DNA of 55,547 nt, from NCBI GenBank assembly GCA_028875335.1, contig JAPPEF010000090.1, positions 1 through 55,547 of the forward strand. The letters run 5' to 3'. This DNA is from Gemmatimonadota bacterium. GTDB taxonomy: Bacteria; Latescibacterota; UBA2968; UBA8231. Below are positions 1 through 8,525 of this stretch, piece after piece; within the stretch, counting starts at the first letter, position 1; every line of letters starts with the position of its first letter. The notes beneath the pieces are model-generated. The model worked only from the letters and a program-made list of their open reading frames with translations, ran no database searches and was not told the DNA's origin. The translations under genes and the position numbers were made by a program.

Positions 1-55
1 GAGCGGGTGGCTGTTAACCACTTGGTCGTAGGTTCGAATCCTACCCGCGGAGCCA
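1..55 (+). tRNA. tRNA-Asn (GTT), 3' part; 5' end lies outside the window
   Basis: The window opens inside a tRNA. The anticodon loop CTGTTAA (anticodon GTT, Asn), the variable loop, the T arm with GTTCGAAT, and the acceptor strand CCGCGGA followed by discriminator G and an encoded CCA are all visible. The D arm has only its last bases. The 5' acceptor strand should be TCCGCGG just upstream of the window. Confidence 0.93.
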
Positions 56-64
56 CTTAAATAA

Positions 65-118
65 CGGCCGGACAAACCGATCCCGATTTGGGGTGCGGTT
101 GTCCGGTCGTTTGCATTT
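65..118 (+). terminator. hairpin followed by T-rich run after tRNA-Asn
   Basis: Bases 65-79 and 96-109 form an inverted repeat (CGGACAAACCG pairs with CGGTTGTCCG, one bulged A, extended by GGCC/GGTC pairs). It is followed by TTTGCATTTCT. The position just after the tRNA and the stem plus T-rich tail fit an intrinsic terminator of the tRNA transcript, although the T run is interrupted. Confidence 0.6.
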
Positions 119-148
119 CTGTACTGCAATGTGTTAAAGGCCCTGCGC

Positions 149-1414
149 CAGGGCAATCGCATTATAAGTTGCTTTTTACCATGGGTTTATGTTGCTTTTG
201 GCCGTTGTATGTTGCTTAGGTTCATGCGCTCCTCTTTCCCACTTGCTTGGAGTATTTCTTCATGCCCTCCTGCTCTTCGGGGTTGCTGGATTATTTGGCC
301 GATATCCCCGACCCGCGTATCGAGCGTTGTCGGGCGCATCACTTGATTGATATTCTCATGATTGCGGTGTGCGGCGCTATCTGCGGGGCCGACAACTGGG
401 TGGCGATTGCCGAATTTGGCCGGGCGAAAGCCGACTGGCTTAAGACGTTCTTGGCTTTGCCCAACGGCATTCCCTCGCATGATACGTTCGGTCGCGTGTT
501 TGCCCATCTTTGCCCTTGGCATTTCCAAGACTGTTTTACCGCTTGGGTGCAATCGCTGACGCCGCGGTTGGCCGACCAAGGCGAGCTGGTGCCGCTGGAT
601 GGCAAAACGCGGCGTCGCTCCTACGATAGCGGCTCGGGTCAAGCCGCTATCCACATGGTGCATGCGTGGGCGGTCAACAATCGGCTGGTGTTGGGGCAGT
701 TTCATTGTGAAGAAGCCTTGGAAGAAATTGCCATCATCCCCGAGCTATTACGGGTGTTAGACCTCAACGGCTGCTTGGTCACCACCGATGCGTTGGGGTG
801 TCATACCAGCACGGCCGAGCAGGTCGTCGAACAAGGGGCCGACTACGTGCTGGCTGTCAAGGAAAATCAATCCAAACTCCACGCCCATCTCCAACAGCTT
901 TTTGACCGCTCCGATGAGCAACTCCACGCCGATCCCACCGTAGATTATTGGGCGACGCAAGACCAAAATCACGGACGTTGCGAAACGCGGCGCTACTGGA
1001 CTACCGACCAGATTGAGGATTTTACTGATCATGCCCGGTGGCCGGGCTTACGCCTGTTCGGTATGGTCGAAGCCACCCGGCACGACGGCGATAGGGTTTC
1101 CGTCCAGCGACGCTACTATATCTCCACACTGGACAACGACGCCCAACGGTTGGGGCAGGCCGTGCGTGGTCATTGGGCCATTGAAAATTCATTACACTGG
1201 GGCTTAGATGTCGTCTTCAACGAAGATCAGTCCCGCATACGCCGGGGGCATGGCCCGGAAAATATGGCCGTTATACGCCACATCGCGCTCAATCTACTCC
1301 AGCAAGACAAAACAACCAAAGCCGGAATCCAAACCAAGCGGCTCAAGGCCGGCTGGGATAACAAATATCTGGCTAATCTGTTGGCACATGCACACTTATA
1401 ATGCGATTGCCCTG
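149..1414 (+). mobile_element. ISAs1-family insertion sequence, complete, 1266 bp
   Basis: The ends are perfect 21-bp inverted repeats at 149-169 and 1394-1414, each beginning CAGGGCAATCGCATTATA. The element is flanked by a 10-bp target duplication, GGCCCTGCGC at 139-148 and GGCCCGGCGC at 1415-1424, differing at one base. The element carries one transposase gene whose stop codon lies inside the right repeat. The CAGGG ends and roughly 10-bp duplication suit the ISAs1 family. The right duplication ends one base before the stop codon of msrAB, so the insertion spared that gene. Confidence 0.93.
262..1401 (+). CDS. ISAs1-family (H-repeat type) DDE transposase
   Basis: Cut-and-paste transposase of the insertion sequence at 149-1414, 379 residues, full length for the family. 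The N-terminal 90 residues match the DDE_Tnp_1-associated domain (LADIPDPR, HTFGRVF-like segment). The catalytic triad is probably D113 (PLDGKTRR), D176 (TTDALGCH) and E308 (GHWAIENSLHW). ATG at 262 is preferred over the TTG at 247 because GGAG at 249-252 is correctly spaced for it. There is no frameshift or internal stop, so the enzyme looks functional. Its stop codon falls within the right inverted repeat, as in many compact insertion sequences. Confidence 0.93.
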   Translation: MPSCSSGLLDYLADIPDPRIERCRAHHLIDILMIAVCGAICGADNWVAIAEFGRAKADWLKTFLALPNGIPSHDTFGRVFAHLCPWHFQDCFTAWVQSLTPRLADQGELVPLDGKTRRRSYDSGSGQAAIHMVHAWAVNNRLVLGQFHCEEALEEIAIIPELLRVLDLNGCLVTTDALGCHTSTAEQVVEQGADYVLAVKENQSKLHAHLQQLFDRSDEQLHADPTVDYWATQDQNHGRCETRRYWTTDQIEDFTDHARWPGLRLFGMVEATRHDGDRVSVQRRYYISTLDNDAQRLGQAVRGHWAIENSLHWGLDVVFNEDQSRIRRGHGPENMAVIRHIALNLLQQDKTTKAGIQTKRLKAGWDNKYLANLLAHAHL

Positions 1415-1424
1415 GGCCCGGCGC

Positions 1425-2480
1425 TTACTCAAACATGGCCGCGTATTCGCCATAGCCTTCCTTGGCCAAATCCTCGACGGGAATAAAGCGCAGGGCAGCC
1501 GAGTTGATGCAGTAGCGCAGCCCGGTGGGAGGTGGGCCGTCCGCAAAGACGTGCCCGAGATGCGAGTCAGCGTGTTTGCTGCGCACCTCGACGCGGGTCA
1601 TAAACAGCGAATTGTCAGTATGCTCGACGATGTGATTCGGCTCTAGGGGCTGGGTAAAGCTAGGCCAGCCAGTGCCGGATTTGAACTTGTGCTGCGAGCT
1701 AAAGAGGGGTTCGCCGGAAACGATATCGACGTAGATACCTGCGGCCTTGTTATCCCAGTACAGGTTGTGAAAGGGCCGCTCGGTGGCATCTTCCTGCGTG
1801 ACTCGAAATTGCAAATTCGTGAGTTTGGTGCGCAAGGAGTCGATGGGGGGTTTGGCGTATTGGACGCTGGCCGTTGGAGTCGGGAGGTCTTTGCCCCACG
1901 TCTCTTCGATAAAGCGGTCGCGGCCCGACCCTCGACGATAACGCTTGTAATGCTGGGGGTTCTTCAGGTAGTAGTCTTGGTGGTACTCCTCGGCTGGATA
2001 AAAGGTGGTGGCTGGGCGGATGGGCGTGACGATGGGTTTGTCAAAGCGGCCCGACTCGTCGAGGGCCTGTTTGCTGGCTTCGGCTAAAGTGCGTTGCTCT
2101 TCGTCGTGGTAAAATACAGCCGAGGTATATTGATGGCCGCGGTCGTAAAAGGAACCCCCTGGGTCTGTGGGGTCGAATTGACGCCAGTAGATGTCGAGGA
2201 GCTGGTCATAAGAGACAACCTCGGGGTCAAAGGTGACTAGTACGGATTCTATGTGCTTGGTCGCACCGGAGCTGACTTGCTTGTAGGTCGGGTTTTCGCG
2301 TTCGCCGCCGGTGTAGCCGGAAACGGCTGATACGACCCCCTCGACCTTGTCAAAGGGTGCTTCGATGCACCAAAAACACCCCCCGGCAAACGTTGCTTGG
2401 GCGTGATTTTGGGCGCGACTGGTTTGAATGCTAAGCACACACAGGGCTGCGCCGAGCAAAATGAATAGTCGGGAGTTCAT
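1425..2480 (-). CDS. msrAB: fused peptide-methionine sulfoxide reductase MsrA/MsrB, exported
   Basis: Repairs oxidised methionine; the MsrA half reduces the S and the MsrB half the R sulfoxide. The protein has 351 residues. A signal peptide (hydrophobic core 5-18, likely cleavage after SRA at 23) suggests periplasmic action. MsrA spans about 28-190 with GCFWC (catalytic C35). MsrB spans about 205-345 with SGTGWPSF and the catalytic C324 in RYCINSAAL; the CxxC zinc ligands of some MsrBs are absent. ATG at 2480 is chosen over the upstream TTG because AAGGAGG lies 4 bases before it. It follows the Omp85-like gene by about 60 bases and is probably cotranscribed with it. An insertion sequence sits directly behind its stop codon. 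Confidence 0.95.
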   Translation of the reverse strand: MNSRLFILLGAALCVLSIQTSRAQNHAQATFAGGCFWCIEAPFDKVEGVVSAVSGYTGGERENPTYKQVSSGATKHIESVLVTFDPEVVSYDQLLDIYWRQFDPTDPGGSFYDRGHQYTSAVFYHDEEQRTLAEASKQALDESGRFDKPIVTPIRPATTFYPAEEYHQDYYLKNPQHYKRYRRGSGRDRFIEETWGKDLPTPTASVQYAKPPIDSLRTKLTNLQFRVTQEDATERPFHNLYWDNKAAGIYVDIVSGEPLFSSQHKFKSGTGWPSFTQPLEPNHIVEHTDNSLFMTRVEVRSKHADSHLGHVFADGPPPTGLRYCINSAALRFIPVEDLAKEGYGEYAAMFE

Positions 2481-2541
2481 AGCTCCTCCTTTTGCGTTGG
2501 TTTTTAATAGACGCTCCAAGTATGCCAAAAGGTTCACACTA

Positions 2542-4047
2542 TCAAAAGTACTGCCCCAATCCCACGGATAATTCGTACGAGCCCTCCTTTAATCCGTAGG
2601 CGATATCGCCGCGCAACACCGGCGTGTTGTACACCTTGGGCCACCCTAAGCGAATGCCCAAGCCAGGAGAACAAACCATATTGGCCTTTTCTCTGTTAGG
2701 TGTCCAAGCTGCACCGCAATCCACAAAGGCGGCACTGGCGAGGGTGTACCAAGGTCGGCGAACTAAAGTGGGGCGCGCTTCTAAGTTAAAAAGTACACGC
2801 CTAGTGCCATCGTAGCGCCGTGGGGCATAGCCGCGCAAGCCGCGCGCTAGGCCGAGGAGGAACTGGTCGGCGTCCTCGCTGCGGTGCAGTGCTTCCCAAG
2901 AGGCGCGCAAGGCAAGCGAATGAGCTACTCCCAACCGGAAGTACGCGGTCGCGGATGCCGCGGCGAAGAGGTTGTAAAATTTCCCCTCGCCTCGATACGT
3001 GCTGGCGGACAAGGTCAGTTCGGCGTAGCTGCGCTTGGTCGGTTCGAACCGGGGGGCCAGTCGGGCTTGGTATAAGGAGAAGGTCCGATCCGATCCTAAT
3101 GAGCGATGGGCAAAGCCCCAACGCAGCGACAGCCAACTGCCCGTTTGCAAGTCTTCTAGCGGACCTAAATCGCGCATGTAGCGGGCGCGCTTATAGCGGG
3201 GACGCCACACGAGAAGGCCGACATTCGGCACGATCCGCGTCCGGTCAGCAGGCGCGTACCTATCGCTTGAAATCGCGGTAAATCGACGGTGGGAAACCTG
3301 CAATTGCACCGAGGGGCGTACCTTCGTCTGCTCGCCATAGGAGTGAATTAGCCAAATATGGCCGCCGTCGAGTGCGTCTTGATAGCGCGTTTTTAGTTGA
3401 CCCTCCGAGTACAAGCGCTGTATGGACTTTTGGCTGAAAATGGAAAGGCCATAGGCGCGATGGTCGGCTAGGGTAGCAAAGGGACGCGAGAAGGTTAGGG
3501 CATGGTCGTGGCCTTCGGCACCTGTGGCGAGCTGGACCGCTAGGGAGCGTCGGCTATTGCCAAGGCGCGGCTCGGCAAAGAGCAGCTCGGCCCAGGGGCC
3601 GGAAATGGCTTGGTTTTCGAGGACCAAGCGCAGGCGTTGGCCGCGGCCGCGAAAGTTGTAGTCGAGCGCGACCACGCCAAAGCTCAACTCGTCGATTTGC
3701 CCCGAGATCAAGGGGGATAAGGCGCGCGAGTAGAGATCCTCTATCGAGACCGTCACCTCGACGCCATCGGGCTGGTCGCGCAAGCGGATATGCACTTCGC
3801 CGATAAAGAGCAAGCGCCGCAAGTTGCGCGCTGTCTCGGCAACGCGGGTGGAGTCGAGGTCATCGCCTTCGGCAAAGAGCAATTCACGGCGAATGATCTG
3901 TTCGTCCGTGCGCTCGAGGCCGTGTATGACAATGCGGTGGATGCGCCGGAGGCCGTCATCGGCGTGCGCTCGTCCGGCTGAGAGCAAAAGGACCGCAAGC
4001 AGGAAGATCCAACCCAGCGGAAAGTATGGGCGACTGTCGCACGACAT
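2542..4047 (-). CDS. Omp85/BamA-TamA-like outer-membrane barrel protein with one POTRA-like domain
   Basis: 501 residues from ATG 4047. A signal peptide ([19 protein letters not shown]) is followed by one POTRA-like domain (about 35-110, starting [21 protein letters not shown]) and a long region of alternating beta strands ending in an aromatic residue (GLGQYF), typical of a C-terminal barrel strand. BamA has five POTRAs, so this is a shorter Omp85 relative, probably in assembly or translocation at the outer membrane. The exact substrate cannot be read. A TTG start at 4068 is possible, but 4047 begins just before the signal peptide and suits the promoter at 4079-4108. It is upstream of msrAB in the same direction. 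Confidence 0.75.
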   Translation of the reverse strand: MSCDSRPYFPLGWIFLLAVLLLSAGRAHADDGLRRIHRIVIHGLERTDEQIIRRELLFAEGDDLDSTRVAETARNLRRLLFIGEVHIRLRDQPDGVEVTVSIEDLYSRALSPLISGQIDELSFGVVALDYNFRGRGQRLRLVLENQAISGPWAELLFAEPRLGNSRRSLAVQLATGAEGHDHALTFSRPFATLADHRAYGLSIFSQKSIQRLYSEGQLKTRYQDALDGGHIWLIHSYGEQTKVRPSVQLQVSHRRFTAISSDRYAPADRTRIVPNVGLLVWRPRYKRARYMRDLGPLEDLQTGSWLSLRWGFAHRSLGSDRTFSLYQARLAPRFEPTKRSYAELTLSASTYRGEGKFYNLFAAASATAYFRLGVAHSLALRASWEALHRSEDADQFLLGLARGLRGYAPRRYDGTRRVLFNLEARPTLVRRPWYTLASAAFVDCGAAWTPNREKANMVCSPGLGIRLGWPKVYNTPVLRGDIAYGLKEGSYELSVGLGQYF

Positions 4048-4078
4048 GGGATGGGGAGGCGGGTACAAGTTGGTGGCT

Positions 4079-4108
4079 ATCTTAACCGATACATAGTCAG
4101 TTTGTCAA
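4079..4108 (-). promoter_or_regulatory. sigma70-type promoter for the Omp85-like gene and msrAB
   Basis: On the minus strand a perfect -35 TTGACA (4108-4103) is followed after 18 bases by TAAGAT (4084-4079). This would start transcription roughly 25 bases before the ATG at 4047. Found by eye; spacing is within the usual range. Confidence 0.5.
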
Positions 4109-4143
4109 ACTACAGTCTGCGCAAAAAGCGCGCTGAGAGAAAG

Positions 4144-4174
4144 TTGACAGTACGTGCGAAAACGGCCTTATTTT
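4144..4174 (+). promoter_or_regulatory. possible promoter for the 4200-6232 operon
   Basis: A perfect TTGACA at 4144-4149 is followed by TATTTT at 4169-4174 with a long 19-base spacer. The strong -35 and the position 26 bases before the ATG at 4200 support it; the weak -10 does not. It is divergent from the promoter at 4079-4108. Confidence 0.35.
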
Positions 4175-4199
4175 CGCGCTCTAAGTTCGCAGTAGGACG

Positions 4200-4715
4200 A
4201 TGAACGAGGGCACCCCCACAACCGTCAAAGTGCTGCGCGAGCAGCTAGTAAACGCGCGCCAAGAACGCGACTTGGGCTTGTTGCGCGATGTGGAGGAGGG
4301 ATTGCGCCAGCTAGGCAAGATCGGCTACCGCTGTTGTCTGGTCGATTTCGATAGCTGCCGGTTGCGCTATTACGTCCGCCTCTTGGGCTACGAACAGGCG
4401 CGGGTCAAAGCGCAGATCGAGTTTCCCATCTCCCAAGAAGTCGCTCCGGTGCAGTGGTTGCCGCTGTCGCATCTGGCCGATTACGGAGAGGCCGAAAATG
4501 CCCAAAGCATTCGCCGCATATACGAGGGGATGGCCCACTACATCCAACACAAGTCGCCGCCGCTGCAAGTGGGAACGCTGGCTCTCAACCGGCCTAGGCG
4601 GCGACCACCTAAAAGACCGCAACGGCGCGCGCGAAACAGGGTTTGGTTTTACTTAGGAGGCTTGGTCGTGCTAGCGGCTCTCGCCGGCCTCATTGCTTGG
4701 AGGGGCTTGTTGTGA
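4200..4715 (+). CDS. hypothetical protein with C-terminal membrane anchor
   Basis: 171 residues, not recognised. The N-terminal 130 residues are soluble and charged, with short cysteine content (YRCCLVDF). They are followed by a very basic stretch (RPRRRPPKRPQRRARNR) and one hydrophobic segment (about 149-168) that ends the protein, so it should be a tail-anchored protein with its bulk in the cytoplasm. It is the first gene of a tight three-gene operon; its TGA overlaps the ATG of the next gene by one base, implying translational coupling with a lipoprotein. The weak AGTAGGA ribosome site is very close to the start codon. Confidence 0.6.
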   Translation: MNEGTPTTVKVLREQLVNARQERDLGLLRDVEEGLRQLGKIGYRCCLVDFDSCRLRYYVRLLGYEQARVKAQIEFPISQEVAPVQWLPLSHLADYGEAENAQSIRRIYEGMAHYIQHKSPPLQVGTLALNRPRRRPPKRPQRRARNRVWFYLGGLVVLAALAGLIAWRGLL

Positions 4716-5383
4716 TGCTACAGGAAATTCTTCGACCTCAAGGTCGATCTGTGTGGATATTGGCTGGGATCCTTGGTGCTATCGGGTGCAGCCAAAATTT
4801 CAGCGATCAGGAACCGGCGGCGGCCATGGCCGAGCGGGGATTCACTGCTCGCTCCACAACGCCAACTAGGACGACGCCAGCGTACCCTTTGGGTCAGGAG
4901 AGCGGGCGACAGGCGCTGGGACCACTCAGCGCGGTGGCTCCCAAGGACTGGGTGGCGCAGCAGCCGTCCAGTTCCATGCGAGTGGCCCAATACGGCCTAC
5001 CCGGCCCGGCCGGAGAAGCGACGCTGGGCATATTTTTCTTTGGCCCGGGGCAGGGTGGAAGCGTGGAGGCCAACATCGAGCGCTGGCACGGCCAGTTCAC
5101 ACAGGAGGACGGCCAGCCAGCCCAAGGGCGGCGTTGGACGAGGCAGGTGGGAGACATCGAGATAACCGGACTCGATATCAGCGGCACCTTCTCTGCGGGA
5201 ATGGGGATGGGGGACTCAGATCCCCAAGCTGACTACCGGATGCTCGGGGCCATCGCCGTCCACCGCTCGGGCACGGTGTTTTTCAAGATGACTGGACCGG
5301 CCCAGACCGTCGAGCAATGGGCCGCCAGTTTTGATGAGTTCTTGGGCAGTTTACAAGCCGGCTCAGGCGAGCCTGAATACTGA
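4715..5383 (+). CDS. putative lipoprotein of unknown function
   Basis: 222 residues. An N-terminal hydrophobic segment ends in LGAIGC, a near-canonical lipobox (Ala instead of the usual Leu at -3), so lipidation at the cysteine is likely. A low-complexity Thr/Pro/Ala linker (about 35-75) follows, then a compact domain (about 80-215) that includes FFFGPGQGG, GDIEITGLDISG and a final helix (EQWAASFDEFLGSL). No known family is recognised. The start overlaps the previous stop by one base. The next gene follows after 6 bases, so all three probably act together. Confidence 0.6.
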   Translation: MLQEILRPQGRSVWILAGILGAIGCSQNFSDQEPAAAMAERGFTARSTTPTRTTPAYPLGQESGRQALGPLSAVAPKDWVAQQPSSSMRVAQYGLPGPAGEATLGIFFFGPGQGGSVEANIERWHGQFTQEDGQPAQGRRWTRQVGDIEITGLDISGTFSAGMGMGDSDPQADYRMLGAIAVHRSGTVFFKMTGPAQTVEQWAASFDEFLGSLQAGSGEPEY

Positions 5384-5389
5384 GGGCAT

Positions 5390-6232
5390 ATGTACACGCA
5401 ATTAGAAGACGAATTCGGTGACGTCGTCGGCAAGGCCCGGCGCGGGCAGGAGATTGCGGTCGCAGCACTAGCCGATCGAGTGGGATTGACTGCCGGGGAT
5501 ATCGCAAAGATTGAAGATTACGAACTGGTCCCGACCGCAGACACCATCGAGCGACTGGCTCAAGCCCTCGGTTTGCACCCGGGCAAATTGCAGGCGAGCG
5601 CGGAGCAGGCGTTTTTTCCGCGCCATCCAGCGGGTCTCTCGATTACCGGGGCGCAGGTGGAGATGATGGTGCTCGGCAGCGGCTTTCTGATGAACGGCTA
5701 CATCGTCGGCTGTGTGGCAACAGGGCAAGCCGCGATTATCGACCCGGGATTCGACGCGGATAAAATTCTCCAGCCCTTGGTCGCTTCTGGGCTAACGGTT
5801 GAACAGATCTTACTGACGCACGGACACCAAGACCACGTCAGTGCCCTTGCCGAGATTGGTCGTGCCACGTCTGCGCCAGCGCGGATTCACAGCGGTGACT
5901 TAGCGCTAACGGGCAGCTTGGCCGACCAAATCGCCGGCGAATTAGAAGAAGGCGAAGCCGTGCACATCGGCAAATTGCGCTTTGAGGTGCGCTCCACGCC
6001 CGGGCATACTGCGGGCGGTATCAGCTTAGTCCACGAGGAAATGGCGTTTGTCGGGGATGCGCTTTTCGCTGGTTCGCTTGGGGGCACTCGCAGCTTGGTC
6101 AACTACCGTATGCAGCGCCAGGCAGTGGCCGAAAAACTGCTAGGTCTAGACGCAAACGTCGCGCTCTTTCCGGGCCATGGGCCGGCTACTACCGTCGGCG
6201 AAGAACGGGAGTACAATCCGTTTTTCTTATAA
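5390..6232 (+). CDS. fusion of XRE-type helix-turn-helix and metallo-beta-lactamase-fold hydrolase
   Basis: 280 residues. Residues about 14-66 form an XRE-like HTH (LADRVGLTAGDIAKIEDYEL, then TIERLAQALGL). Residues about 85-275 are a glyoxalase II-type metallo-beta-lactamase domain with H144xHxDH149 (THGHQDHVS), GHTAGG, the bridging Asp in GDALFAG and a late GHG, so the two-metal site is complete. The enzyme part probably hydrolyses a thioester or lactone; the HTH could bind DNA or only serve as a protein module. The fusion of the two is unusual. It is the third gene of an operon behind a tail-anchored protein and a lipoprotein. Confidence 0.85.
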   Translation: MYTQLEDEFGDVVGKARRGQEIAVAALADRVGLTAGDIAKIEDYELVPTADTIERLAQALGLHPGKLQASAEQAFFPRHPAGLSITGAQVEMMVLGSGFLMNGYIVGCVATGQAAIIDPGFDADKILQPLVASGLTVEQILLTHGHQDHVSALAEIGRATSAPARIHSGDLALTGSLADQIAGELEEGEAVHIGKLRFEVRSTPGHTAGGISLVHEEMAFVGDALFAGSLGGTRSLVNYRMQRQAVAEKLLGLDANVALFPGHGPATTVGEEREYNPFFL

Positions 6233-6256
6233 GACTTTTAAACGGCGTTGGGTCGA

Positions 6257-7072
6257 TTACGGGGAGTCTGCTGCTGGGCGGGGGCTTCCCGTTTCTTTGT
6301 CCTCGTTGAGCGCCCAGTCGTAGTCGTTGTATTCGATGGCTATATCTTCGGTCAGTCTAGCGGCTAGGTCCGGGAGGAGATACGGACGCAGGTAGTTGAC
6401 GATGGTGGGCATGTTCTCGGGATTGGGGCGGTCGGGTGGGAACCACGCCGTGAAATCCTCTCCGTACCAGTCGAGTATTTTGGACAGGTAGAGCCGCTTC
6501 TCTTGTAGGCGCACGTGGTTGGGGTCTTGGGCAAAGCGCGTTATTCCTTGTTCCAAGCGGGCGTCGAGATCGGGGGCGGTAAAGGCCCGGTTGTCCAGTT
6601 GCGGGCAGCTAAGGGCCGCGCAGTTGACCGCAAAGTGGATACGCGGTTCTTGGTAGGTTGGGCGGATAATTTTGTTTTCAATGTGATCCAGCGTCATCTC
6701 GCTCCCCCCAGCGACAAAGGTCTGGCGGTTGAAAAAGCCGCTGAGCACAAAGGCGTCCTTGACGCTGGCGATGGGATAGGCGTCGATGACGCCCCGCAGG
6801 GTAAAGGCGTTGTACGCATTGATCCAGTAGGCCAACTCGTGTTCGCGGGAGGGGAAGCGGTCGGGGTGGCTTGCGGGGCTGGTGTGGCCGAGGCTATCGA
6901 CATAGGCGTCGAGTTGGGCGCGGTTTTCGGCTAGGGCGGCGTAGCGGACTAAGCCTTGGTCATCCACGTATTCTTGCAGCACTTGGTCGAAGGAGCTGTG
7001 ATCAAAGGGAGCCGCCGCGCAAAGGACGGCTGAGACGAGTAGCCACAAGGGCAAAAAATAAAGTGAGCGCAT
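6257..7072 (-). CDS. DUF547 domain protein, exported
   Basis: 271 residues with a signal peptide (LPLWLLVSAVLCAAA). The body matches the DUF547 family: AYWINAYNAFTLRGV, a middle segment with DHIENKIIR, HFAVNCAALSCPQL, and YLSKILDWYGEDF near the end. The family has conserved Asn, His and Cys residues that suggest an enzyme, but no activity is established. It is convergent with the MBL-fusion gene (24-base gap) and divergent from the sulfatase, with only 37 bases between start codons, so promoters must overlap there. Confidence 0.85.
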   Translation of the reverse strand: MRSLYFLPLWLLVSAVLCAAAPFDHSSFDQVLQEYVDDQGLVRYAALAENRAQLDAYVDSLGHTSPASHPDRFPSREHELAYWINAYNAFTLRGVIDAYPIASVKDAFVLSGFFNRQTFVAGGSEMTLDHIENKIIRPTYQEPRIHFAVNCAALSCPQLDNRAFTAPDLDARLEQGITRFAQDPNHVRLQEKRLYLSKILDWYGEDFTAWFPPDRPNPENMPTIVNYLRPYLLPDLAARLTEDIAIEYNDYDWALNEDKETGSPRPAADSP

Positions 7073-7109
7073 GGTTTTTCCAATGGGTTAGAATGGTGAT
7101 TAAGAATGT

Positions 7110-8522
7110 ATGACTAGACCAAATTTTATGCTAATTACGGCAGATGATATGAACTGGGATGCGGTGGGGGCATTGGGGTGTCCAAGCGAGGGAACGACGC
7201 CCAATATCGACCAATTGGCCGCCGAAGGATTGCAATTTAAGCACGGTCATGTGACGATTGCGGTGTGCCAACCGAGCCGCTCGGCATTGATGACCGGGCG
7301 GTATCCTCATTTGAGTGGGGGCGAGGGCTTTTATCACTTGCGCTATAAAGGCGTGTCCATTCTGCCGGCTATTCTGCGCGATGCAGGGTATGATGTGGGC
7401 ATTTTGGGCAAAGTGACACATTCGACGCCATACCAGGCATTTCAATGGGATATGGTACGCGATCAGATCCATTTGGGGCAGGGGCGAAATCCCGAAGTGT
7501 ATTATCAGTATGCGAAAAATTTTGTGCAGGATGCCCTAGATGGCGACCGTCCATTTTTTTTGATGGCAAATTCCCACGATCCGCATCGTCCGTTTTACGG
7601 CAATGACAAGTCAGAGTGGTATGGCGAACTCGATCCGCCGGCCGTGCCTCCCTCGCGCACGTTTGCGCCAGAAGAGATGATCGTCCCTGGGTTTTTGCCC
7701 GATATACCGGATGTGCGGCTGGAAATAGCCGAGTATTACAATTCTGTGCGCCGCTGTGATGATACGGTGGGGCGATTGCTCGACGTGTTGGATGAGGCGG
7801 GTGTAGCGGAGAATACCCTAGTGATGTTTTTGTCGGATAATGGCATGGCATTTCCATTTGCAAAGACAAATTGTTATTTGAACAGTACGCGCACACCTTG
7901 GGTGGTGCGCTGGCCAGCGGTTGTTCAAGCCGGGCGCGTGGATGCCAAGCATTTTATTGCGGGGATAGATTACCTGCCTACGGTGCTGGATGCGATGGGC
8001 GTGGATATTCCAAACGGCGTCAATGGCAAATCGCTTTTGCCGGTGTTACAGGGTGCAGAGCAGGCTGGATGCGAGCAGGTGTTTACGCAATTCCACCAGA
8101 CCTCGGCGCGGCGCAATTACCCCATGCGGTGCGTGCAAAATGCGCGGTTCGGCTACATTTTCAACCCCTGGTCCGATGGCGAGCGGGCGTTTCGCAATGA
8201 GTCCCAGAGTGGTAGGTCATGGCAGGCGATGCAAGAAGCAGCGGCCAGCGATCGAGAATTGGCCACGCGCAACCATTTGTTTACGTACCGCGTGCTGGAA
8301 GAATTTTACGACTTTGCCAACGACCCCAATGCGCTGAACAACCTGATTGATGATCCCAACTATGCCGATGAAGTTCAGGGGCTGAGAAATGAGCTTGAGG
8401 AATGGATGGTGGAGACCGACGATCCGGCACTCAACGCGTTCCGCGGTCGCGCCTCGCGGCAGGCACTAGATGATTTGATGGATCACCTAGCGGATGCGAT
8501 TGGCAAGCGTGTGGATGAATAG
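7110..8522 (+). CDS. type I sulfatase (arylsulfatase A-like)
   Basis: 470 residues. Hydrolyses sulfate esters, probably of sugars or polysaccharides. The metal-binding DD at 12-13, the formylglycine motif CQPSR with C53 as the residue to be modified, TGRYPH right after it, HDPHRPF, and SDNG in the second half are all present, so the active site looks complete. No signal peptide is visible, so it either acts in the cytoplasm or the true N terminus was missed. The formylglycine-generating enzyme is not in the window. The next gene starts 4 bases after its stop. Confidence 0.93.
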   Translation: MTRPNFMLITADDMNWDAVGALGCPSEGTTPNIDQLAAEGLQFKHGHVTIAVCQPSRSALMTGRYPHLSGGEGFYHLRYKGVSILPAILRDAGYDVGILGKVTHSTPYQAFQWDMVRDQIHLGQGRNPEVYYQYAKNFVQDALDGDRPFFLMANSHDPHRPFYGNDKSEWYGELDPPAVPPSRTFAPEEMIVPGFLPDIPDVRLEIAEYYNSVRRCDDTVGRLLDVLDEAGVAENTLVMFLSDNGMAFPFAKTNCYLNSTRTPWVVRWPAVVQAGRVDAKHFIAGIDYLPTVLDAMGVDIPNGVNGKSLLPVLQGAEQAGCEQVFTQFHQTSARRNYPMRCVQNARFGYIFNPWSDGERAFRNESQSGRSWQAMQEAAASDRELATRNHLFTYRVLEEFYDFANDPNALNNLIDDPNYADEVQGLRNELEEWMVETDDPALNAFRGRASRQALDDLMDHLADAIGKRVDE

Positions 8523-8525
8523 TTG

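Noticed and set aside
131..346. 71-codon frame across the left end of the insertion sequence
   Set aside because: Overlaps the transposase start in another frame and crosses the element boundary.
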